From Megalobrama amblycephala (Eukaryota; Chordata; Actinopteri; Cypriniformes; Xenocyprididae), in assembly GCF_018812025.1 (NCBI RefSeq), contig NC_063045.1:50675079-50739078 (forward strand): a stretch of DNA of 64,000 nucleotides, given 5' to 3'. This document shows, one piece after another, positions 23,058 to 34,981 of this stretch (positions within the stretch are counted from its first letter, which is position 1; each line of letters opens with the position of its first letter). The position numbers and the translations under genes were made by a program. Under the pieces are notes generated by a model. The model was not told the origin of the DNA, made no database searches, and saw only the letters and a program-made list of their open reading frames with translations.

Positions 23058-26040
23058 TGTGCTTTATATTTTTATTAGAGTATTGCACTGATAGCAACAT
23101 GCTAACATACATATGTATTTACATCAATTGCGATTAGCTGTGTGTAGAAAGTTACAAATCAGTCACTTATTAGGTTCCAAGACAGTAATAATGATGTCGC
23201 CTGCCCCATGTAGGCAGCTCTCTAGGTTTTGGAACGAAGCTGTAAAATCAGCTGCATTGTGGGGGCTACCCAGCAGTTTCCAGGAAGGGAACAGCTTAAT
23301 AAATATACCAAATAATGTCTAAATGTAAATATAAAAATGCAGAAAGGATTCTGTGAGGGTTAATTTTGGAGGTAGGGTTAGAGAATATCATAGACAGTCT
23401 GCCACCTTGATATATACAAGTGAATATGTTGTACAAAACAAAGTTGTCCCATGTGTCGGGTAAGGAGATTAAGATCTCGTGTTTTATGAATTGGTATGTC
23501 AAAAGTAAGGCTGAGTGCTGTGGGAACATAGCTATGTACACTGATTATCATACTGAAATATAAATGACGAGACAATGGCTGTTTTGTTTGCCTATTCACC
23601 TAGTGTGATTAGAACAGCATAGAATGAAGGGCTTGAGAGACATGAAAATCCATTGTACTGGAATTCCTCAAGGCTTCTGTTCATTGTTCTTTGGTGCTGT
23701 TTAATACAAGCCTCTTGTGACGGAATTGGGGGCAACCAAAAGACACCATAATAACGGCCAATCATAACATGCATTTTAAGGGATAGTCCAACTGAAGATC
23801 AAAATTCTGTCATTTACTCACCCTTGTGTCGTTCCAAACCTATATGACTTTCTCATATGGAACACAAAATAAGATGTTTAACAGATTTTCCAGAGTTCTC
23901 TTGTCCATACAATGGAAGTGAATGCAGACAATTGCTACAAGCACCAAAAAAAGCACCATAAAAGTAGTCTTATAAATGACATGATGTAATTAATTCTCCA
24001 AACAGTGACAGAATAGGAAATATATTCTGGGGAACATCCCGGCAAATGCTTTTGGGCAATGCAATCTGAATCTAATTACCTTAAACATGACATCTATTCT
24101 GTTGTTCTCCCTCTTCTCCTTTCAAATTTTCATCCAAATGCTTTTCTGTGAATTGATATTGATAGGTAAACCTTCAGCACAGATTTGACATGAAAGCTCG
24201 GCTGTATTCTTCCTCGACTGCATACTGGGCTCAGATCATGTAAAGAAATGTGGCACTGCAGGTAGCGAAAGCAATTTCAGAGCTCACAAAAGTAGATTGT
24301 TTGGCCCATTATATGAGAGCCATCACGCTGACTAACAGTAACCACAGAAAAAATACATCAAGGCAGAGTTTTCTTTAACTGAGTGAGCAAGGCTCATTAG
24401 GATATTTAAGTACAATTATTATGACAAATTGTATGATTACAGCTTTCTTTACCAGTTGTACTGGTTATACAGCCATTGTTGAACTGAATGACACACATTG
24501 TCTTTAGTATTTATTTATTCATTCATTTATTGTCCAAATAGCACTCATGGTCAGTAGAAATCTTTTAAGCTAAGCCTTGAGATGAAAAGTGTTTGGCATG
24601 ATAATGGGTATGACAGTGTTGAAATATACAAGATGTGGTCTTGGTGGAATAGATTTGCTATGCTGTTGCTGTTGCAAGTACGGGACTTGCTACTGCCAAT
24701 ACATACATGACAGGCTGCTGCTGTACAATATAGCATACATGAATTACTCATAGCAGATCTTTACAGGTGGAGCTGGGGAAGGTGGAGGGTTTCTGAAAGT
24801 GCACTGCAACTGATACAGCAAATGCTTACCAAGTATTTTAAGGTTGAGCAGCAAGCTCATTGGCTACTGATAGAGCAGGAACCAATCAACTGTGCTGATT
24901 GCAAGCAGATTGAGTTAAGGACCTATCAGCCTGTGCCATCTAGAGTTTCATGAAAAAACTGTATTAGTATTTGATATAAACACACCTTACACAAATTACT
25001 TTATGAATCCTGACTGCCAACATAAGATTTTGATGTATAAAATACATGTTTAAAAACAGTATGTTTGAGGTTCAATACATGTTCTCAATCATCAACGTTT
25101 GCAGCTTAATGCTGAATAAATAAAATTGTTAAATAAATTGGACTCATCACTCAGTTTGGCGTTACGCAACAAATTCAGCCGGTGAAGATTAACTTGAACA
25201 TGGAGCTTTCCTTTAATAACAAAATTGCTAAAAAAAAAAAAAAGTAACAAAATGTTATTGTATATTTGTACAGTAACTGCATCTGCCCAAGTGTTACTTC
25301 TTTGCTGACATGAAATGTTGTTGCTCGCTTACAGTAAACATCATCTCTGTGCTCCCTAGGGATAAATTAGTAGGTCGAGACTCTTTCTTTACTGCCTGCT
25401 CTCTGGGTAAAACAATAACTAATGCTAAAAAAAGTACAGCACTAGTATTTATACCTAGAGGGGTTAGAGAATATTTAGTGTAAATTATATGTCTTTATTT
25501 CAGAGGAATTTTAAATCACATTATGCAATGCTGTTTTATTACGTTAGACATTATACACTGCAACAATATTCTTGTAACAAATAAATAGCTTTTCTATTAT
25601 AATATACTCTGAAAGGCAAAATATTGTTTCAGGTACTGAATGTTTTGATCTGTTTCTGAGTGTTTTTGTATAATTTGTTGACAAAATAAATCTTTTTAGA
25701 ATCATTTAATTTATTTATGCAATTGTCATGATCATTTTTATTTTATTTGTTTTGTTTGTGTTTTCTTTTTTTTTTTTTTGGTTTGCTTTGTTTTATTTAG
25801 TCAGGACATTTTCTTAAAATAAGTAAAAAAAAAGAAAAAAAAAATATGTGCAAATATGTGCTAATTTTTTACAGTGTGTCAGTGCTTTATTTGTGGCTTT
25901 ATGCTTCTTAGCCTGACATGAAAGTAAAGACTTTTTAGGAAGTGGGTTATAACCCGAGCATGTCAGAGCATGTGCACTGCCCACCAAGCAATGTCTCTCT
26001 GACTTTTGCTATAAAAAACAAAACAAAAGATGTTACAAAA
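23058..26040. other. Non-coding stretch
   Basis: Apart from the MITE fragment listed at 23776-23990 I see no gene or structured element. There is an A-run near 25230. The frames on minus at 23296-23774 and 24551-24751 are short and have no recognisable features. Confidence 0.5.
23776..23990 (+). mobile_element. Truncated Angel-like MITE (left arm only)
   Basis: TTAAGGGATAGTCCAACTGA, followed by a segment with TCTGTCATTTACTCACCC and GTTCCAAACC, is the left arm of the TTAA foldback family. The matching right arm is missing, and the similarity fades after about 23990. Confidence 0.65.
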
Positions 26041-26699
26041 GTTAAGGAAAATCTTTGAAGTCCCCCTGCAATCAATATTTTTTATCCCTAATTTGATATA
26101 ATCAAAATGACACATTTAAATGTTTTTCCTGTGAAAATAATTTCTTCATGCCTTAAAATAGCTTGAATGTAACTCTACACCTTTGCTTCATTTAGTATAC
26201 GCAGAACCATGAATATGCAAATTAGTCCCCGCCTCCACTCACTCACACCTGCTACCTGATTCACTCTGTTAACTTCAAAAGTGGAAGAGGAAATTATACA
26301 GGGTCATCTACAAGTCGAAGTCAGAATGTTAATGCATTTTTTATGTATCTTGCTCTACAACGTCGGACACAACTATAATTGATACAATTAGCCTTTGGCT
26401 TGACTACGTTATCAAACAGCTAATAATGTTTCTGATGTTACACAAACCATGTTCCCGTTCAGCATCTCAGAGTTAGACAGCTGCCTTCTAAAAATCAGCA
26501 TCATTAGAAACGCTTTGAACAAATAAAAAGTCAGTGGAGAAAAGCCCCGCACGTTGGAAACGGATGGTTTCAAACTGCGTTTCTGAGACTGTCTTCGGTA
26601 CACTGGGAGAAAATACTAAGCAATGGTGCTGACTTATGAAATCACAAATGGTTTGCCTTAAAACATATTAAAAACACCACATAGACATATAAATTACAT
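26041..26699. repeat. Probable dispersed DNA-transposon relic
   Basis: Begins around GAAGTCCCCCTGCAATCAAT. It contains AGCTTGAATGTAACTCTACA and ATGAATATGCAAATTAGTCC, motifs that I recall from an abundant cyprinid repeat. It ends by running into the TTAA of the next element at 26700. It is non-coding, and no second copy is present in the window. Confidence 0.4.
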
Positions 26700-26703
26700 T
26701 TAA

Positions 26704-28197
26704 AGGGGTGGTATAATGCCACTTTTACAAGATGTAAAATAAGTCTCTGATGTCCCCAGAGTGTGTATGTGAAGTTTTAGCTCAAAATGCCCTACAGATA
26801 ATATTTTATAGCATGTTAAATTTATCACTTTGAGCAAAAACACTGTTTATGTGTGTGTCCCTTTAAATGCAAATGAGCTGTTGCTCTCAAAAGGGGGTGG
26901 AGTTTCAGGAGATCATGTTAGCACTTAAGCCGAGTTCAGACTGCACGATTTTCAAAGTAGTCGGGTCACTGTTCTTTTCACACTGCATGACTATCTTGGC
27001 CAGCATTCAGTCGCTGCTGTGTTCAAACTGCACGATGGATCGGCGACAGAAGGTTCCACACTGCATGACTTTACAATAGGAAGAATCGCCGACAACTCTG
27101 TCTGGCACGCAAACTACGTTTCACAACCGAACACACGCGAGATGTGACAAGGAAACAACGCAATATCACGCATGCAAGACCGGAGTTCTCACGTGAGACT
27201 GGGTTTATTATTAAAAACGGTAGCCCGCAAGAAGCTTGCAATACGAATTGCCTGTGCGCTGATTTGCAGTGAAAACAAGAAAAAGAAAACAAGAATATGG
27301 AGGAGGAAATGGTTGGGGAGACGCGAGGAACAAGGATTGCTGATATTGTGGTCTATAACTCCTGCCCGAACTCCCCGCTGCTCTGAATCTTGCTCTCTCA
27401 TTGGCTGTCAGTCATCGCCGATGTAGTTTTCAGTCAGAACGCTTTTCACACAGCAGGATTTTGAATCGCCGACAGGTCCAGATATTTATCATGCCAAATA
27501 TCTCACAATATTCTCTCAGCTTGCGTCTTTGCTCATTCACACTGCGTGATTGTCACTCGCGTGAATGAGCACCGATTTGCCTGTGATTTCGGGCATTTGT
27601 CTGCGATTTCACAAAACCTGTCGGCGAGCTAAAATCGTGCAGTCTGAACTCGGCTTTAGCAGCGCCTCACATTACCTCACGCAGTGACGCAGAAACTGTT
27701 CAGGCTTTTATGTTCAAAACTGAGTCGGACAATGATAGAGAGACTCAAGAAGAAGCAACAACATACATTGCTCATGTGGGAACTGTTGTAAAATGCTTAC
27801 AGAGCCAGAGAATATGCTGCATGAAGATAGAACAGGCATTGTTTAGTTTAATTACGGTTATAAATTGTCATGTTGTTATCTTGCTTTTATGACATGCTAT
27901 TGCATTTGTGTTTCCTACTGTAATGCAGTAACATGGCCTCATCCCTTTGTTGTGTGTTCTCGGGGCCAGGGTTTATGTAAATTCTAGGGTTAGTGATGTC
28001 ACCAACCCGGGAAGAGGCTTGTTGTAGTCCCTACCAGCCGTTTGCTGTAGTCCTTAAACAGAGAATTCTTTAAAAGAAAATATCTCAGTTTGCATTGAAC
28101 TTTCAATGCTGTAACTTTGCTGATGTTGTTTATGCTCAAACAGCAACATTACACACTAACTAAAGTTAAAAGAGTGAAATCGCAATGGACCACCCCT
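26704..28197. mobile_element. TTAA-flanked element, second subfamily, with an insertion
   Basis: Flanked by TTAA at 26700-26703 and 28198-28201, with ends AGGGGTGGTATAATGCC and, in reverse, AGGGGTGGTCCATTGC. The left 120 bp shares sequence with copies 1-4 (AGATGTAAAATAAGTCT, then GAAGTTTTAGCTCAAAATGC), so the two families are related. The middle is interrupted at 26927-27656. Without that insertion the element would be about 760 bp. Non-coding. Confidence 0.8.
26927..27656. mobile_element. Nested element with 26-bp perfect terminal inverted repeats
   Basis: The termini are exact inverted repeats over 26 bp, beginning AAGCCGAGTTCAGACTGCAC. Shorter copies of the subterminal motif (CACTGCATGAC, CAAACTGCACGAT) recur inside near each end, as transposase-binding repeats do. 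TAGCA occurs just before the left end and just after the right end, but no clean target duplication is readable. Open frames of 70-84 codons lie on both strands and are not recognisable as transposase. Confidence 0.8.
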
Positions 28198-28223
28198 TTA
28201 AAAACTTGATTTTCACCATAGGG

Positions 28224-29373
28224 CAGGGGTCATCAACTATATTTGTCCAAGGGCCAGAATTTTTCACTGCAGACACTGTAAGGGCCAGATACTCGTAATA
28301 TAAAATAAAATTCGAATTGTATCCTAATACTGTATGTTATTATTTGATATACTAATTCTAATTCCAAATTTATGTTATTTTTTACATATTACCTGTACTG
28401 CAGCAAGCCACCAGGGGGCGATAGCGATATTTTAGGCTTCATATTTGTGAGGCTTTCAAGCTGTCCATCACTGTCACGCAATTGTGCGCAAATCCCAGGC
28501 AAGGAAAATTTTGACATTTGTGAAAAAATGAGCACGTGAAACAATAAAAGATGTTCAATGAGAGAACGCGTTTATCGTCATTCTTGACTGAAGGCAGTCT
28601 ATGGCACAAGCTACTTTTCAGAAGGCTTTTTGTTTCGTTAGATTAAAAATAAAAAACGGTTCTCATTCCCCCTTGAATAAGGCCGGCGACACACTGGCTG
28701 CGTGAGCGACTCAGCTGCGTGGCGTGTCCGTTTTTATTTCGGCTCCCATATTTAACAGGTTGGAGTTTGCACACTGAGACACGCGTCTCAGGCGCGCTCG
28801 AGCCACGCAGGAAACGCGTGCATGCTAGAAATAGAACCGACGCGTGTTCCAGCAACGGGAGTGTTCTCTGGCTAGAGCGCAGAACAGCGGAGTTTGTGCA
28901 TGTCTGAGCTTGTGTTTTGTTGCTTTAGTATTGCTTAATTTAACAGACCTGTGTGTGTGCGTTTTATATCACTAGTGCAGTGTCCGTTCTCGGAGCATAA
29001 GCCCTGCCCGCGTGAGGTGCGCCGCTTCCCGCTCGCGCTGCTCTAACTGTAGTTTACTAAAAGTTTATTAACTCTGAATGTGTCGCGACACTGCACTCCC
29101 CTGTGAAGTCGATTGGATGAACGGTTCTCGAAATAATAAAAATGCAAACGGATATACAGACACAGATTCCTGCCTTTATTAGAGAGAAAAATATGTTCAG
29201 CCCCTCTCTCCGAAGCTTCGAATAGTCGATGTTCATCAAAAAATGGTATTCGGACCAGCCCTAAACTTTTTCCTCTTACAAGGCTATTCCTGAATTCAGT
29301 ATTATTCTGGGGGCCGGATGGAAATCTCTGGCGGGCCGGATTTGGCCCGCGGGCCGCCAGTTGACGTTGCATG
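28224..29373. mobile_element. Non-autonomous hAT element with 8-bp target duplication
   Basis: Bounded by exact direct repeats CCATAGGG at 28216-28223 and 29374-29381, the 8-bp duplication made by hAT transposases. The left end is CAGGGGTCATCAACT and the right end, in reverse, is CATGCAACGTCAACTGGCGG, followed by the GGCCCGCGGGCC palindrome typical of many vertebrate hAT termini. The 1150-bp interior contains a CpG-rich core (28680-29050). The largest frame (29043-29372, minus, 109 codons) has no BED finger or hAT dimerisation motif. Confidence 0.85.
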
Positions 29374-30116
29374 CCATAGGGGGACTATAAGGCAGAATAA
29401 AATGGGACACAGTGGAAGCTGGAACTCTCCCTGTGTTTCTCACAAGTGCTAGACATATTTGGATCTCATGTGCTAACCGCTAGTGCATGGGTCCAAATGT
29501 TGATTTCTTTTTACCTTTGCAATAAAATACCTGAAGTGAGAGCACTGAAATACTATTGTCTTAAAAAGGTGCTGAAACACAAGGGAACAAAAGAAACAAT
29601 TGTACAGTAAGTACATTGACACTCTTCTGATATTTCATAACACTAATTGTTTGAAATCACTGCCTACCATTTGAGATATAAATTCACAAACCTGCAGAAT
29701 AATTGTACAGCATCATGCAACTAGAAAAGTGCGTCATGTGATTGACCTCACAAAATAATGCTTTAGACTGAAACGCAGACAAGATAAATGAATGCTTTTA
29801 CCCGACCCATGACTCTTTTCCTTTCTCCTTATCTCTTCTCCTGAAAATAAAATGATACATCAGTGTCTTACATGAAGTGTAATTATATCTGTGGGTGGAG
29901 GAACTTGGTGACAAACGGTCTCATCCCATATTGCATGGGCAGGTTGTGCTATATTTCAGCCCAGAGTTTTGACATGAGTGTAATGCTGTGTGGAACAATG
30001 GCATCATTGTGTTCGATTTTGAACATGCTGTTCTCAACAAGATGATTTGCGATGCACTTTGATGGATTCGAGGATGGGGCGTGTGCATCGACGAACCTCT
30101 TATATATATATATACA

Positions 30117-30217
30117 CAGGTTCATGTTCAATAAATTCATATTTCACAATCCAGTTGTATTGCAGGTCCTCCAGAATGAGAGGTGCACATGAATCACAGA
30201 TGAAAGTCTGGACAGCG
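30117..30217 (+). repeat. 101-bp duplicated block, copy 1
   Basis: Matches 30755-30855 at 100 of 101 positions, the one difference being ATGAAAGT against ACGAAAGT. This copy is bordered on both sides by (TA)n runs, whereas copy 2 is not. It carries none of the terminal repeats of the elements in this window. Confidence 0.9.
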
Positions 30218-30754
30218 TGTATATATATATATATACACACATATTATATATATATGCACAGATCATTTTGATTATGCCCCCATAAAATGGCACAAATGTT
30301 TTGGATGAACCTGTATAGAATTGCCGTCACAGTATAATGTTTTTCTTTTTTTCTTTTTTCACAAGTCCAGGAGGATTTGTGATGGCTCCTTTCTGCTCTT
30401 GACAGCACATCCCCATTGAAGTGAAATTATGCTTGATGTGCCTTCAAAACAGAGCTTTCATTTGGTATCGACTGTGAAAAGAGAGGGATCCATGGAAAGA
30501 AGCGTTTAGAGGCGTCACCGCACCACAGGACATGACACACTCTCCTAAATAAATCTTCTGAGAGATGGGAATCATGAATTATCGGTCATTACGTCCAGCA
30601 GCTTCTGTGTTAGTCAGAGGTTTGCAAATGATTTTTCCCAGCTAAATGCACATTGTCAGTGCGTATTGCTCAATTGTGTTGACATTCCCTGTTGGTATAT
30701 TAACCAGCAGCCTCTGGCAAATCGTTTGATTGGTTATAAATCAGGCGTTCGCCC

Positions 30755-30855
30755 CAGGTTCATGTTCAATAAATTCATATTTCACAATCCAGTTGTATTG
30801 CAGGTCCTCCAGAATGAGAGGTGCACATGAATCACAGACGAAAGTCTGGACAGCG
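30755..30855 (+). repeat. 101-bp duplicated block, copy 2
   Basis: Partner of 30117-30217, 638 bp downstream in the same orientation. The flanks are ordinary sequence (GTTCGCCC before, ATCCATCGG after), so this is more likely the source copy. A frame through it stays open for 77 codons (30730-30963), but I see no protein family in it. Confidence 0.9.
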
Positions 30856-31366
30856 ATCCATCGGTTATACATCTGTGCTAAAGTTCTGCCATTTCCTACT
30901 GGGCCAGGACAGGATATTACTCAAGATGTATTTCCTAGTACGAGGCATGAGACATGGAACTGAGTTAGTAAGTGTTAAATATCCAGATCAAATATATACT
31001 TACTGTCACTTTATATATGCAGATGTCCTCCTTGGCAGCATGTTGTGTTAATTTTTAATAGTGCATATTTATCATGCTGTTTGAATGTTTATGCATTCCT
31101 CTCACTTTCACGTAAAAAAAAAAAAAGAAAAAAAAAAAAAAAAAGCTTTCTGAATAAGATGCATTTTAGCCAGATAAAGCAGGAGGCAGCATCATTATTT
31201 TGAAAAATGCTTGTGGAGGATTTATGGGAATATGATTTTTTCCAGAACACTCTACAATTTTCAAATGGCCATTAATGGAAAATTATTTAGCCATCTTAAT
31301 GGTATAGTTATGGCATCTAACCTGTCAAATATAATTTTTTTGTTAAAAAATATATTACTACAGACT

Positions 31367-32008
31367 TACACTACCATTCAGAAGTTTGGGGTCTATAAGA
31401 TTTTTATTTTTCAAAATACTTTTTTTCAACAAGAACACATTAAATTGATCAGAATGACAATAAATACACTTATAATCTTACAATTTAATCTTTATTTCAG
31501 ATAAATGCTGTTCTTTTGAACTTTCTATTCATCAAAGAATCATGAAAGAAAGTTTTCCACAAAATTATTAAGCAGCACAATTTTTTTTTTCAACAAGTAA
31601 TAATAAGTGTTTCTTGAGCACCAGATCAGCATATTAGAATGATTTTTCAAGTCAAATCAGCTTAACTTTATTGTCATTCTGCTTATGAAGACATAATAGA
31701 ATGAAATGTCATATTCAAACATAAATATAAGACATATAAATATATAAGACATATAAATATATAAACAGCAGAAGTATAAACACATAAACCTACATATAGT
31801 TAACTTACTCAAAGAAGTAATCTAGCTATACATATGCTATATATAATCTTACTATACATACACAAATGCTAATTCAGCTTTATCATCACTGGTAATGATG
31901 GTGATATTTCACAATATTATACTTTTTACTTTTTGATAAAGTAAATGTAGCCAATGTCTTTCAAAAACATGATGAGAAAAAATTGCTGATCCCAAACGTT
32001 TTACAGTA
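31367..32008 (+). mobile_element. MITE with TACACTACC ends, most complete copy
   Basis: The left end TACACTACCATTCAGAAGTT and the right end, in reverse TACTGTAAAACGTTTGGG, are imperfect inverted repeats. It is AT-rich and non-coding. Fragments of the same family occur at 7860, 45149, 49890 (split), 52500 and 59915, making it one of the commonest elements of the window. A segment at 31660-31740 (ACTTTATTGTCATTCTGCTT) looks like a further small insertion. Confidence 0.7.
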
Positions 32009-32480
32009 CATATCAAAGTATCAGAAACAAAGCTGAATTGATGGTTAAAACTATCTAAACCTTTATTACCACAAACTTTCTCTGTAGATCCTTCTCTGTA
32101 TTTCAGATGTGTACTGTCCTGGCTTTGGTTGATCTTTCTTCCTAAGTGCAATTTGCATTCAGTCAGGGTTTGTGAGATGAAGAACAATGCTTTGTAGAAT
32201 GTATCATAATAACACATCGCCTTTCTCTTTCTTTCAGTCCCAGTGGCTTTAGAAACGCGTGGCTGTGTATTAAATTCATGAATCATCATTACAAGCTTGA
32301 GGGTTCTAAGCATCATTAATATTCGGCTTGTGAAGATGTATAGTCCATGATTTGCTCTGTCTTTCCCTTCCATCCTCCAAATATGCTGTAAGGATCCAGT
32401 CTCTACTAATGAAATGCATTTATTATATTCAGAGGCCCAAATGTAGTCTGCTTTATCAATACAAAATAGTCCATTTGGCG
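32009..32480. other. Non-coding stretch with a 154-codon minus frame
   Basis: The minus-strand frame 31909-32373 is the longest in non-repetitive sequence, but its end lies inside the MITE terminus at 31909-32008, and its translation shows no domain, signal peptide or membrane segment. I treat it as chance. 32230-32350 contains homeodomain-type ATTA cores and may be regulatory; this is inference only. Confidence 0.45.
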
Positions 32481-32930
32481 TTAAAAGAATAGTTCAGCCA
32501 AGAAATGAAAAATCTGACCCTTACTCACCTTATGTCTAAGTACTTATTCCAAACGTGTGACTTGGGACACAAAAGCAGGATTTTTTTCATTTTGTCATTC
32601 CTTTTTTATACGGTCACAATGAGTGGGAACTTTTAAAAGCTGTAAAAAAGAACAAAATGCACTATAAAGTGGTTAAAATGACTTTTATATACATCTTCTG
32701 AAGTAGCTACAATAGCTGAGGAACAGACTGAAATTTAAGTTATTCACTAATAATCATCCACTCCAAAAAGCTGTTAACCTTCTGTGTCATTTTAGAAGCT
32801 TTACAGCCTCATTCAATTTCATTATAATGAAAAGAGTGACAAGCATATACATAAATAAACCCTTTATGTTTTATTTATGTAAAAAAAAGCATACAGTTTG
32901 GAACGACGTGACACGTGAGCTTGAGTAACT
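32481..32930 (+). mobile_element. Degraded Angel-like MITE
   Basis: TTAAAAGAATAGTTCAGCC at the left and GTTTGGAACGACGTGACA near the right are diverged arms of the TTAA foldback family. The last part of the right arm is missing, so no closing TTAA can be assigned. Confidence 0.6.
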
Positions 32931-33126
32931 CCTTGTTACCTGCAAAAGCACCCCCAGGTTATGAATCTTTGATCTAGAATAAGAAAAAAGAAGGTTTATG
33001 AACACAACGTCTTGAAAAATGTCCATTCTCCTACATATTTTCTTGCCCGTCTACAGTTAACCTCATTTTCCAGGTAGATGGATTGTATGCGCTCGTCTTT
33101 GAACATGTCTGTCATGGTTGTTTCAG

Positions 33127-33231
33127 GGTATTAAGCTCGACTTGAGTATCTGGAAAAGGTCAACAGCGATAGAGAGAGCGGTTCAGCTGGAATATGATGG
33201 CATTGACCTCAATCCTTTAGCTGGGCCATAG
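33127..33231 (+). other. Weak exon candidate ending in a stop
   Basis: Follows GTTGTTTCAG and stays open for 34 codons with balanced codon use, from GIKLDLSIWK to the end at TAG. I recognise no family. There is no AATAAA close downstream, and it may be chance. It would have to be a terminal exon. Confidence 0.15.
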
Positions 33232-33640
33232 TATGATTGGAGGATAGAAAAGGTTAAAGGATTGATTAATTTTCCATCAATGGAAGGAATCTTTGTTCTC
33301 TTTACTCCACAATACATTTCTAATATTTCTAATGTTGAAGAGAAGAAAGCATAAGCCTCTTTAAAAAGTAGATTTGTAATTTTCATGTGGAATTACCATT
33401 ACAATTGTGTTTTAGTGCATAGATATGCATCAGGAGCTGTTACTGTAGTTAAAGTTGGCATGGAAAGGAAAATGTAGTAGTCTTTTCTTCCCTATTGTGA
33501 TGTTTTATGTGGCTGGACTTGGCTGGAATTGATTGGATCAATGGATGGTTGTGGTTTACTATTACTGTGATCTCATATGAGTGACAGATTGTCCCGCCTT
33601 TGCTCCAGTAAACACGTCATCAGAAAAGAGAAGAAATTCT

Positions 33641-33939
33641 GGCTGCATCCGAAATCGCATACTTCCCTACTATATCGTAGGCGAAAAACACTATGTGACT
33701 AAAGAAGGTAAGAATTCACAGTACTCATAAAAGAGTAGGCAAAAAGTACCCGGATGACCCATTACTTCCGGCGAGATTCTGAAATTCGCATACGATGAAC
33801 AATTAACTATCCCATGAGGCCACGGAGAGAGATTTGTGAATGGCAGTGAATCAACTGATGCAGGCAGGTCACATGATAAAGTTATTACTTATTCACAATA
33901 AGTACCTACTAAAAAGAGTCTGCAATTTCGGACGCAGCC
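33641..33939. mobile_element. 299-bp MITE (GGCTGCRTCCGAAAT ends)
   Basis: Left end GGCTGCATCCGAAATCGCAT; right end in reverse GGCTGCGTCCGAAATTGCAG. The inverted repeats are about 20 bp with three mismatches. The interior carries ACCCGGATGACCCATTACTT and is non-coding. No convincing target duplication. The type is familiar from cyprinid genomes from memory. Confidence 0.75.
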
Positions 33940-34981
33940 ATTGTTGCAAGAATGAGAGGAAGTTATTGTGATTTAAAGATTACAAGGGCACATGAATGAA
34001 AAAAAAAAAATGTACACGGATAATCAATTCATAATAAATACTGAAAAATTCATGGTCAATTTTGATTTCATGGTGACTTTAAACTCACCTGTGGGTTCTT
34101 TCAATAGTTTCATGTCCTTCCCTTCATTCATTATTAATAATCTTCATTTTCTGTACTGTTTGTGAAGCTAATATTATGCTTGTCAATTGTTTGACATGCT
34201 TGTCGAGCTACAGTGGAACACACTTTGTGCTTTGTGATTTTCTGTTTCAAAAGGCATGAGAATAAGCCTGGTGCTGCTGTTGACAATGAAATAAAGAAGA
34301 ACTGGTCTCATTTTTCAGCACTTTCATGCTTTGCTATTTTCTAATAATCTGTTGGGGGAGAGCATACATTTCACCAAAGCACTGAAGCGCGGACTGTTTC
34401 CTTTAAAAGAAATACAAATGAAAAATAAGATCTTCTCCTGTAGATAGTTCTGATTTCTCTGAGATATCACATCAGGCAAGAACTTTTCACTTTTTGTAGA
34501 GCCTCTCCAAGAAATAACACTTCACTTTAAAGATTAAAGCTGTTGTAGTCATGGCAAATCTCAAGAACTGCTCTCTCCATATTGTAATTTTGGAAACCAA
34601 ATCTTAGAATCTACTTCAACATGGTGTCATTGGTCTAAAAAGGCAGGTCTGAATAAGTTTAGTGACTTTTTTTTTTTTTTATACTATTCCCCTGTTAGGA
34701 TGCTAAAGTCCAAAGTCTTCCAAAGCAAAGTCAAGCTTTCTAAATGACATGTTTACATGCGGCTCAGACGGAGGCCCTTGGGAAATGAATTTTAAGTTTA
34801 TTCCAGCAGCTGTCCGTATTATTATGGCTCACTCTTCCCACTTAGATCCAATCGTTCATTAGACCAAGCGAAGCAGGGCTTTCATAGCAAGCCCCACTAA
34901 TGGCCCAGAAAGCAGCAGCCTGCCTGATTACCATTGATTCCCTGGCAAATTCCCTCACTTTGTTTGCTTTCATAGTTGCAG
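33940..34981. other. Non-coding stretch
   Basis: No gene seen. There is an A-run near 34000 and a T-run at 34668-34681. From 34790 onward composition becomes more balanced, leading into the exon candidate at 34982. Confidence 0.5.

Larger units (their letters stand above)
29382..31366. other. Non-coding stretch with AT microsatellites
   Basis: No gene supported. It holds the 101-bp duplicated block (separate entries), (TA)n runs at 30100-30116 and 30218-30255, and A-runs at 31112-31144. 30360-30620 is of balanced composition without any open frame; a conserved non-coding element is possible but cannot be shown here. Confidence 0.5.

Noticed and set aside
31909..32373. 154-codon minus-strand frame
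   Set aside because: It overlaps the terminus of a MITE and shows no family features or splice signals.
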